From positions 1-64,000 of the forward strand of contig JANOZM010000007.1 of the NCBI GenBank assembly GCA_031429355.1: 64,000 nt of DNA. The letters are read 5' to 3'. Shown one piece after another: positions 1 to 6,970 of this stretch; positions within the stretch are counted from its first letter, which is position 1, and each line of letters begins with the position of its first letter. The notes under the pieces were generated by a model. The model was not told the origin of the DNA. It saw only the letters and a program-made list of their open reading frames with translations, and searched no databases. Position numbers and translations under genes: made by a program. Source of the DNA: JANOZM01 sp031429355 (lineage in GTDB: Bacteria; Pseudomonadota; Gammaproteobacteria; Burkholderiales; Burkholderiaceae_E).

Positions 1-1286
1 GGTTCAGCGCCTCCTGGTTTGGGAACATTCGCTTGGCCAGGCTCTCGCTGACAATCACCACCTTCTCGCCGTCGCTGCGATCGTCGGCGTTGAAGTCGCG
101 GCCGGCGATGATCGGCACGTTGAGGGCGCGGAAGAAGCCGGGCGACACCGTCCGGAACTTGGCGCGGGGATCGTCCTCGCCGTCGGCCTTCTTGTAGCCC
201 TCGACCGTGAACTGGGCGGCAAACCACTGGCCGGCATCGCGCCACGGCACCATCGTCCCGACCGCCACGGTCTCCACGCCGGGCAGCTCGCCGATGCGGC
301 GGATGACTTCTCGATAGAAGGGCAGAATCTGCGCCGGCGGCCGCTCGTAGTTGACCGGCACGTTGAGCACGAGCACATTGCGTGTGTTGATGCCGGGCGT
401 CGCCGACTGCAGCGCGACGAGCGTCGTCACCAGCATGCCGGCGCCGGCGACCAGGACGAATGACGCCGCGATCTGCGTCACCGCGAACAGGCGCAGCCGG
501 CGGTTGGTGCCGCTCGTAATGCGAACGCTGCCGCTCGACAGGCCGAGGCCGTTCGAGGCTTCTGCCGACGGCAGCCGTGGCACAAACGCCAGCAGCACCG
601 CGGCGATCAGCGCGAGACTGACGCCCACCCACAGCAACGTCGAATCGACCGTCAGGTCGAGGGCACGCACGGAGTAGCGCGAGGCGTAGGTGGCCAGCAC
701 GGCGACCATGGGCCGGGCAATCAGCACGCCGAGAAAGGCACCGGCGCCGCACAGCAGCAGGCTCTCGGCGAGCAGGGTGCGGCGCAGGGCCGCGCGGCTG
801 GCGCCGAGGGCGGCGCGCACCGCCAGCTCGCCTTCGCGGCGCACCGAGCGCGCCAGGATCAGGTTGGCGACATTGGAGCAGGCGATGATGAAGATCAATC
901 CGGATGCCGCCAGCAGGATCAGCAGGACGGTCCGCGCCGGCGACGTGATCTGGTCGCGCAACTGGACGGCGCTGATCTGAAAGTCGTCCTTCACCGGGTA
1001 GTCTTGGCGGTGCTCGGTCAGCATGACGCTGTGAGCCGTCTGCAACTCCGTGCGCGCCTGCTCGAGCGTGGCACCAGGAGCCAGCCGTCCGAACAGCTCC
1101 GTCATGCGATGCACCCGGCCATCGACCATCGTCGCATCCATGTGGTGCGAGCTGGTGACGACGTTCGCGATCAATTCGGTTTGCGCTGGATAAGGAATCG
1201 ACGGCTCGAGCACGCCGACGATGGTGACGGCGCGATCACCGAGCTTGATGACCTTGCCGATCACTGACGGGTCGCTGTTGAATCCC
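1..1286 (-). CDS. FtsX/MacB-like ABC transporter permease, internal fragment
   Basis: A single uninterrupted minus-strand frame crosses this stretch; it has neither start nor stop here because it runs off the window at position 1 and is fused into hemL at the other end. The translation reads through the end of a MacB-type periplasmic core (VIGKVIKLGDRAVTIVGVLE), an FtsX transmembrane block (IIACSNVANLILARSVRR, then AVRAALGASR), further helices, and a second periplasmic core ending in VVIVSESLAKRMFPN. These are hallmarks of the large two-core permeases abundant in Acidobacteria-like genomes, which act with an ATPase partner at the inner membrane; substrate unknown. GC content is clearly higher than in the rest of the window. 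It is probably not from the same chromosome (see findings). Family call is firm, origin is inferred. Confidence 0.8.
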
Positions 1287-2285
1287 GTTGACCAGTAACT
1301 GCGTGTGTGCTTCTAGATCATTATAAAATCCTTCTTTAGCAATAATCTGTAGCATCGTTAGGCCGGCAGTCATCGCAATAGGATTTCCCGATAGCGTGCC
1401 TGCCTGATATACCGGGCCCAAGGGCGCTAAATGCTCCATAATGTCACGCCGTCCACCATAAGCACCGACAGGCATGCCGCCGCCAATAATTTTTCCAAAG
1501 GCGCTCATGTCCGGTGTAACGCCGACAACTTCTTGAGCACCACCTAATGCGACCCGAAAACCGGCCATTACTTCGTCAAAAATTAGCAAAGTTCCGTGTT
1601 GATCACATAGGTCGCGCAAGCCTTGTAAGAAACCAGCTTGGGGTAGCATTAAATTCATGTTGCCCGCGATGGGTTCGATCATTACGCAGGCAATATCTTG
1701 CGGATGTTGTTTAAATAATTCGGCAACAGAGGCCAAGTCGTTAAAAGTAGCCACTAAAGTGTGCTTGGCTAAATCGGCCGGTACGCCAGCCGAGCTGGGC
1801 GAGCCAAACGCTAACGCGCCAGAACCCGCTTTAACAAGCAAGCTATCGGCAGTGCCATGGTAACAACCTTCAAACTTCATAACCTTAACCCGGCCGGTAT
1901 AGCCGCGTGCTAGGCGCAAAGCAGACATAGCGGCTTCGGTGCCCGAACTGGTAAAACGCACTTTTTCGACGTGAGAAAATAAGCCACAAATTTCTTCGGC
2001 TAATTCGGTTTCGTAAATATTTGGAGCGCCATAAGAAAGGCCACGCACTGCAGCTTTGGTAACGGCCTCGAGAACGGCCGGGTGGGTATGACCCACAATC
2101 ATGGGTCCCCACGAACCGAGGTAGTCGATGTAGCGTTTGCCTTCAACATCCCACATGTACGCGCCTTCAGCGCGATCGATAAATCTTGGAGTACCACCGA
2201 CCTGCCGAAAAGCACGGACCGCTGAATTGACTCCACCTACAAGCACCTTTTGCGCGCGCTCGAACTCGCTAGAATTTGTTCTCAT
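1284..2285 (-). CDS. hemL: Glutamate-1-semialdehyde 2,1-aminomutase, 3' end lost
   Basis: HemL is a PLP enzyme that converts glutamate-1-semialdehyde to 5-aminolevulinate, the C5 route into heme. About 334 of the usual ~430 residues remain. The PLP-fold motifs SSGTEA (about residue 113) and FDEVMAGFR, and the Schiff-base lysine in the FGKIIGGG motif (about residue 265), are present. The protein runs normally to the LLVNGIQ segment and then changes abruptly into permease sequence in another frame, so the natural C-terminal ~95 residues are missing. The ATG at 2285 is preferred over a TTG six bases upstream; it gives the usual N-terminus leading to FERAQKVLVGGVNSAVRAF. The start codon lies in the loop of a strong inverted repeat. 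Truncation is probably an assembly artefact and not a real pseudogene. Confidence 0.9.
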
Positions 2286-2298
2286 AAACAAATTCTAG
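2269..2298 (-). promoter_or_regulatory. 12-bp inverted repeat framing the hemL start codon
   Basis: The arms at 2269-2280 and 2287-2298 are perfect reverse complements (12 bp) separated by six bases. On the hemL sense strand the six-base loop contains the ATG. In mRNA this would place the start codon in the loop of a stable hairpin; in DNA it is a symmetric dyad that could be an operator. No clear Shine-Dalgarno sequence lies outside the hairpin. Confidence 0.6.
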
Positions 2299-2368
2299 CC
2301 TGACTTCGAGGGTTGTCAGATGATCTTGACGATATATTTTAAAAACGTGCCAAAACGGCTAGCAAATT

Positions 2369-2400
2369 AACGATCCAAAAAATTGAACCGTCAAAAAATT
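2369..2400. repeat. Two 16-nt tandem units at the dnaJ 3' end
   Basis: Two adjacent 16-base units, 2369-2384 and 2385-2400, share 12 or so positions, including the AAAAAATT half. The second unit touches the dnaJ stop codon (2400-2402). This is one of several short duplications found at gene ends in this window. Confidence 0.55.
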
Positions 2401-3524
2401 TACTGGAAAAAGTTCTTAACGCGATCCATAAAAGACTTCATTTGGGGACTATTTTTTCCGTCCTTTAGTGAAAGATCGAGCTCACGCAATAACTCTTTTT
2501 GTTTATCGCTTAAACGTATAGGTGTTTCAACCGCTAAGTGACAATACATATCGCCCGGGTAACTAGAGCGTACGCCCTTGATCCCTTTACCACGCAAGCG
2601 AAACACTTTGCCCGATTGAGTACCCTCGGGAATATCCATCTCGACATTTCCACCGAGGGTGGGGACATCGATTTTTCCGCCCAAGGAGGCCGTGGTAAAC
2701 ATAATGGGGACCTCGCAATGCAGGTCATCCCCATCGCGCTTAAAGACGGTGTGCTCTTTAAGGCGAATTTCGACATACAAGTCGCCCGCAGGACCGCCGT
2801 TAATCCCGGGCTCACCATTGCCACCAGAGCGAATTCGCATGCCGTCATCAATACCAGCAGGAATTTTTACTTCTAGTGTTTTGTTTTCTTTAACTCGCCC
2901 TGCGCCGTTACAGGGTTTACAAGGATCGGGGATAAAGCGCCCGGTGCCATTACAACGTGGACAGGTTTGTTGAACGCTGAAAAACCCTTGTTGGACTCGA
3001 ACATTGCCCTGCCCGTTACAAGTTTTGCAAGTAGTGGCTTGCGTTCCAGCTTTAGCGCCCGACCCGTTGCAGGTTGCGCAGTTACTCCAACTTGGAATGC
3101 GAATGGTTGTGGTGTGCCCGTTAGCAGCTTCTTCTAGGCTAATTTCCATCGCGTATTTAAGATCGGCGCCGCGGTAGACGTTACTTCGCCCACCACCTTG
3201 GCGTTGTCCGCCAAAAATATCGCCGAAAATATCGCCGAAAACGTCGGAGAATCCGCCAAAACCTTGGGCACCAGCACCGCCTCCGGCACCCATATTAGGA
3301 TCTACACCAGCGTGACCAAAGCGGTCATAAGCTGCCCGCTTTTCTGGCTCGGACAGCATTTCGTAGGCTTCTTTAGCTTCTTTAAACTTTGCCTCCGCAG
3401 TTTTATCATCCGGATTTCGGTCCGGATGATGCTTCATTGCTAGTTTGCGGTAGGCTTTTTTCAGCTCATCGTCGTCAGCATTTTTAGCAACGCCTAAGAC
3501 TTCATAAAAATCACGTTTGGCCAT
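2400..3524 (-). CDS. dnaJ: Chaperone protein DnaJ
   Basis: DnaJ is the Hsp40 co-chaperone that delivers unfolded clients to DnaK and stimulates its ATPase in the cytoplasm. At 374 aa it has normal length. Visible in order are the J domain with the HPD tripeptide (KHHPDRN, about residue 33), a Gly/Phe-rich linker with GGFSDVFGDIFGDIFGG, four CxxCxGxG zinc motifs (CATCNGSG, CKTCNGQG, CPRCNGTG, CKPCNGAG), and the C-terminal substrate-binding domains. It is the last gene of the grpE-dnaK-dnaJ series, nine bases after dnaK, and is very likely cotranscribed with it. Confidence 0.98.
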   Translation of the reverse strand: MAKRDFYEVLGVAKNADDDELKKAYRKLAMKHHPDRNPDDKTAEAKFKEAKEAYEMLSEPEKRAAYDRFGHAGVDPNMGAGGGAGAQGFGGFSDVFGDIFGDIFGGQRQGGGRSNVYRGADLKYAMEISLEEAANGHTTTIRIPSWSNCATCNGSGAKAGTQATTCKTCNGQGNVRVQQGFFSVQQTCPRCNGTGRFIPDPCKPCNGAGRVKENKTLEVKIPAGIDDGMRIRSGGNGEPGINGGPAGDLYVEIRLKEHTVFKRDGDDLHCEVPIMFTTASLGGKIDVPTLGGNVEMDIPEGTQSGKVFRLRGKGIKGVRSSYPGDMYCHLAVETPIRLSDKQKELLRELDLSLKDGKNSPQMKSFMDRVKNFFQ

Positions 3525-3533
3525 AAAGAAAAA

Positions 3534-5489
3534 TTACCCGCGCTTGACTTCTTTGAAGTCGGCATCGACAACGTTATCGTCTGCCGCTGCACTTTGGCCA
3601 CTAGGAGCCGCATTTTGCGCGCCATCGGGCCCAGCAGCAGCGCCACCAGCAGCCGCTTGCTTGGCTTGCATGTCGGCGTAAACCGCTTCACCTAGCTTTT
3701 GCGAATCGGTCATTAGTGCAGTCGTTGCGGTTTCGATTTTTTCTTTGTCATCCGTCTTCAAAGCTTCTTCGAGGGTTTTTACCGATTCTTCGATTTTGGT
3801 TTTCTCAGCGGCGTCTACTTTATCGCCAAACTCCGTTAGCGATTTTTTCACGCTGTGCACAGCCGCTTCGCCTTGATTGCGGGCATTCGCCAATTCGATT
3901 TTCTTTTTGTCCTCTTCCGCATTAACTTCAGCGTCCTTGACCATTTTTTGAATTTCGTCTTCGGTCAAACCAGAATTTGCCTTAATGGTAATTTTATTTT
4001 CTTTACCAGTAGCTTTGTCTTTGGCTGACACATGCAAAATACCGTTTGCGTCAATATCAAAGGCCACTTCAATTTGCGGCGTACCACGCGCTGCCGGTGG
4101 AATACCTTCTAAATTAAACTCACCCAACGATTTATTGCCCACGGCAATATCACGCTCGCCTTGGAAAACCTTAATGGTTACTGCGGGTTGATTGTCATCA
4201 GCCGTTGAGAAGGTTTGTGCAAACTTAGTTGGGATCGTGGTGTTCTTTTTGATCATCTTTGTCATCACGCCACCAAGCGTTTCGATACCCAAGGACAACG
4301 GTGTAACGTCCAACAACAATAAGTCTTTACGATCACCAGCTAAAACAGAACCTTGTACTGCAGCGCCAACAGCAACTGCCTCGTCTGGGTTCACGTCTTT
4401 ACGCGGCTCTTTACCAAAAATTTCTTTAACTTTTTCTTGCACTTTAGGCATACGTGACATGCCGCCGACCAAAATAATGTCGTCGATATCGGAGATTTTT
4501 ACCCCAGCGTCTTTAATCGCAATGCGGCAAGGCTCCATCGTGCGCTCGATTAAATCATCCACCAACGCTTCTAATTTGGCGCGGGTAATTTTTAAATTTA
4601 AGTGCTTCGGGCCGCTTGCGTCTGCAGTGACGTAAGGCAAATTAATGTCGGTTTGCTGCGAGTTAGACAATTCGATTTTAGCTTTTTCGGCAGCTTCTTT
4701 TAAACGCTGTAGAGCCAACACGTCTTTACCTAAATCAACACCTTGTTCTTTTTTGAACTCGGAAATGATGTACTCGATGATGCGTTGATCGAAGTCTTCG
4801 CCACCTAAAAAAGTATCGCCGTTAGTGGACAACACTTCGAATTGTTTTTCGCCATCGACATCGGCAATTTCGATGATTGAAACGTCGAAAGTTCCGCCAC
4901 CCAAGTCGTACACCGCAATTTTGCGGTCTTTGCCAGCAGCTTTGTCTAAACCAAACGCTAAAGCTGCAGCTGTTGGTTCGTTGATAATGCGCTTAACGTC
5001 TAGACCCGCAATACGGCCTGCATCTTTAGTGGCTTGGCGCTGTGCGTCGTTAAAGTAAGCGGGCACAGTAATCACGGCCTCGGTTACTTCTTCGCCCAAG
5101 TAATCTTCGGCGGTTTTCTTCATCTTACGTAAAACTTCGGCCGACACTTGGGGTGGGGCCATTTTTTTATCGCGCACACCAACCCATGCGTCGCCGTTAT
5201 CGGCTTTTACGATAGCGTAGGGCATTAAATTGATATCTTTTTGGACTTCTTTTTCGTCGAACTTGCGACCGATTAAACGCTTAACCGCATACAAGGTATT
5301 TCGTGGGTTAGTTACGGCTTGACGTTTGGCGGGAGCACCCACCAAAATTTCGCCATCTTCCATATAGGCGATAACGGACGGCGTTGTGCGAGTGCCCTCG
5401 GAGTTTTCGATGACTTTGGGCTGCCCGCCTTCTAAAATTGCTACGCAAGAGTTAGTAGTGCCTAAGTCGATTCCAATAATTCTACCCAT
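3534..5489 (-). CDS. dnaK: Molecular chaperone DnaK (Hsp70)
   Basis: DnaK is the ATP-driven Hsp70 that binds exposed hydrophobic segments of proteins. The 651-aa product begins with the actin-fold signature GIDLGTTNSCVA, has the second signature VYDLGGGTFDVS and the third VGGMSRMPKVQ, then a substrate-binding domain and an Ala/Gly-rich tail ending in VVDADFKEV, which is typical for proteobacterial DnaK. A good Shine-Dalgarno sequence (AAGGAA on the sense strand) precedes the ATG. The 178-base gap to grpE leaves room for a separate promoter. Confidence 0.98.
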   Translation of the reverse strand: MGRIIGIDLGTTNSCVAILEGGQPKVIENSEGTRTTPSVIAYMEDGEILVGAPAKRQAVTNPRNTLYAVKRLIGRKFDEKEVQKDINLMPYAIVKADNGDAWVGVRDKKMAPPQVSAEVLRKMKKTAEDYLGEEVTEAVITVPAYFNDAQRQATKDAGRIAGLDVKRIINEPTAAALAFGLDKAAGKDRKIAVYDLGGGTFDVSIIEIADVDGEKQFEVLSTNGDTFLGGEDFDQRIIEYIISEFKKEQGVDLGKDVLALQRLKEAAEKAKIELSNSQQTDINLPYVTADASGPKHLNLKITRAKLEALVDDLIERTMEPCRIAIKDAGVKISDIDDIILVGGMSRMPKVQEKVKEIFGKEPRKDVNPDEAVAVGAAVQGSVLAGDRKDLLLLDVTPLSLGIETLGGVMTKMIKKNTTIPTKFAQTFSTADDNQPAVTIKVFQGERDIAVGNKSLGEFNLEGIPPAARGTPQIEVAFDIDANGILHVSAKDKATGKENKITIKANSGLTEDEIQKMVKDAEVNAEEDKKKIELANARNQGEAAVHSVKKSLTEFGDKVDAAEKTKIEESVKTLEEALKTDDKEKIETATTALMTDSQKLGEAVYADMQAKQAAAGGAAAGPDGAQNAAPSGQSAAADDNVVDADFKEVKRG

Positions 5490-5667
5490 GATGATTCCTT
5501 TTTTAGTTTTTTGTTTCTTTGATCCGGGGGCTGGCTTACATGAGACAAGTCTCTATTAAGCCCAGCAACCGGTTTTAATCTGAATGCTGTGTAGTTGGCG
5601 GCAATAACTGCAATTTCAATTGTTGTCCCACGTGCTTCGAATGCTTTTGTTTGAGTCCTGTTACTAA
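5490..5667. other. dnaK leader/intergenic region
   Basis: No gene is seen. On the dnaK sense strand there is a weak resemblance to a sigma-32 promoter: a CTTGTCT element (complement of about 5543-5549), 13 bases, then a CCCC-containing element. The match is poor, so a separate heat-shock promoter for dnaK is only a possibility. No CIRCE element (TTAGCACTC-N9-GAGTGCTAA) is visible. Confidence 0.3.
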
Positions 5668-6261
5668 TTAACCTTGGGCAACGGTCACTAAAGCTGGCCG
5701 CAAAATACGATCTGCAATTAGATAACCCTTTTGCAAAACAGCAACTACATGATTGCCAGCGATACCTTCGGGCGCAGGCACCATCGAAATCGCCTGATGC
5801 TTGTTTGGGTCAAATTTTTCGCCCGCCGGGTTAATCGCCGTTAGCTTTGCTTTGTCGAAAGCCGATTGCAATTGCTTTAAGGTTAGTTCGGCGCCCGAAC
5901 GCATTGTTTCTGCACTTGCGTTCTCGGTAGCTAAAGCAGCTTCTAGGCTATCAATGACTGGTACCAAAGCTTCTGCAAAGCTCTCGACTGAGTACTTATG
6001 AGCTTTGGAAATGTCTTCTTGAGCGCGACGGCGAATGTTCTCTTGTTCGGCTTTTGCGCGTAAAAAAGCGTCATGGTATTCGGTGGCACGCGCTTGCGCT
6101 TCAACTAACTGAGCCGCCAAATCAGGCTCATCTAAAAGTTGGTCTTGCGCGCCTGAATCGACCTGAGCTTCTGGCTTTTGAGCGTTGCTTTCTTCAGCGT
6201 CATGTTGGCCGGCAACATCAGCTGCACCGTGGGGATCGGATTTAAAATCGGGGTCTGCCAT
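5668..6261 (-). CDS. grpE: Nucleotide exchange factor GrpE
   Basis: GrpE releases ADP from DnaK and resets the chaperone cycle. The 197-aa product has an acidic, Gln/Glu-rich disordered N-terminus, a long helix rich in Glu, Ala and Arg (about residues 50-110, including DAFLRAKAEQENIRRRAQ), and the C-terminal beta domain with GEKFDPNKHQAISMV and the GYLIADRILRPALVTVA motif. Length and motifs are normal. It is the first gene of the heat-shock series and has a strong sigma-32-like promoter about 65-90 bases upstream. Confidence 0.98.
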   Translation of the reverse strand: MADPDFKSDPHGAADVAGQHDAEESNAQKPEAQVDSGAQDQLLDEPDLAAQLVEAQARATEYHDAFLRAKAEQENIRRRAQEDISKAHKYSVESFAEALVPVIDSLEAALATENASAETMRSGAELTLKQLQSAFDKAKLTAINPAGEKFDPNKHQAISMVPAPEGIAGNHVVAVLQKGYLIADRILRPALVTVAQG

Positions 6262-6325
6262 AATTCGTTTATATTTTCGAAAAGTGTGTTGCTTTACTGA
6301 TTTGAAAAAATCAGCGATTCACGCT

Positions 6326-6354
6326 AAATGTGGACTCAAATCAGTGATTTCAAG
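6326..6354 (-). promoter_or_regulatory. Sigma-32 (RpoH) heat-shock promoter for grpE
   Basis: On the minus strand the -35 element CTTGAAA (complement of 6348-6354) is perfect for the RpoH consensus. It is followed after 14 bases by CCACATTT (complement of 6326-6333), close to the CCCCATNT -10 consensus. Spacing is within the known 11-16 base range, and the promoter faces grpE, whose ATG is 65 bases downstream. Confidence 0.75.
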
Positions 6355-6970
6355 TGGCCTTACAAGAATAATTTTTTATGCGACAATTTTACTTGTTGCG
6401 GCATCCCCAATTTCAGCTGACGAACAAGCTAAGCCGCCACTACAAATAGGCGAACGGCCATCGGTAAAACTAGTAATGGCTGGCCTTAGCTATAGCGCAC
6501 CTAAATCTTGGTCGCAGGAAGATTACCCGCAGTTAAACGGTGTATTGATATTAGCCCCCGCACAAATAGACGCAGCTCAGGCAAAGAACAAGCAAAAACC
6601 GGCGCAAACCCAAACCAAGCAGTGGCGCAGCCGCATTTTAATCGAACTGGCAAAAACCAACGATGCGCAATTTGATGAGCTTGCATTAACTGAAGCAACA
6701 ATTTATGCCACTGCCAGCAAAGTTCCATTGCCGTCACAACATACGGTCTTATCTAAAAATTGGATTAAACATCCACGCGGGTTTAGCTATGCAATTGCGG
6801 AAATTGAAGTTGAACGCCAAGGCGAGCGCGTGCGCGAATATCGATTAGTAATGAACAGCGCGCAAACAGGGCAACGAATCATTGTTACGGCTAGCGCCCC
6901 AAAAGCTCAATGGCTAATAGATAAACCTGTGTTTGATGCATTTATTGCAAGCGTCGGGGTCAGAAACTGA
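6344..6970 (+). CDS. Predicted secreted protein of unknown function
   Basis: I do not recognise this family. The frame is open from 6185, but its N-terminal part overlaps grpE, so a later start is needed. GTG at 6344 gives a product of about 208 aa with a clear signal peptide (positively charged start, hydrophobic stretch, cleavage after SPISA); a TTG at 6302 is the alternative. The mature part is polar with a central Gln/Lys-rich stretch (about residues 75-95) and a C-terminal region that looks like a compact alpha/beta domain ending in FDAFIASVGV, as in some periplasmic or lipid-binding proteins. Its 3' end overlaps the convergent PAS-GGDEF-EAL gene by 64 bases. Confidence 0.65.
   Translation: MISSGLTRIIFYATILLVAASPISADEQAKPPLQIGERPSVKLVMAGLSYSAPKSWSQEDYPQLNGVLILAPAQIDAAQAKNKQKPAQTQTKQWRSRILIELAKTNDAQFDELALTEATIYATASKVPLPSQHTVLSKNWIKHPRGFSYAIAEIEVERQGERVREYRLVMNSAQTGQRIIVTASAPKAQWLIDKPVFDAFIASVGVRN

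Noticed and set aside
55..1267. Several short frames on both strands in the first 1.3 kb
   Set aside because: They are shadows of the single long minus-strand permease frame. High GC removes stop codons from the other frames. The permease frame alone carries family motifs.
1236..1284. The last 16 codons of the open hemL frame
   Set aside because: They come from the permease DNA read in the hemL frame and do not resemble HemL. The stop at 1236 is accidental.
2538..5058. Plus-strand frames opposite dnaJ and dnaK
   Set aside because: Long antisense frames are a common effect of codon bias in highly expressed genes. None has recognisable motifs or a ribosome site.
6185..6343. N-terminal extension of the secreted-protein gene
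   Set aside because: It lies antisense to grpE, over its promoter, and has no match to the signal peptide that begins at 6344.
6262..6343. CIRCE operator upstream of grpE
   Set aside because: I looked for TTAGCACTC-N9-GAGTGCTAA because HrcA is present. Only an unrelated 7-base dyad (CTGATTT/AAATCAG at 6298-6315) is there.
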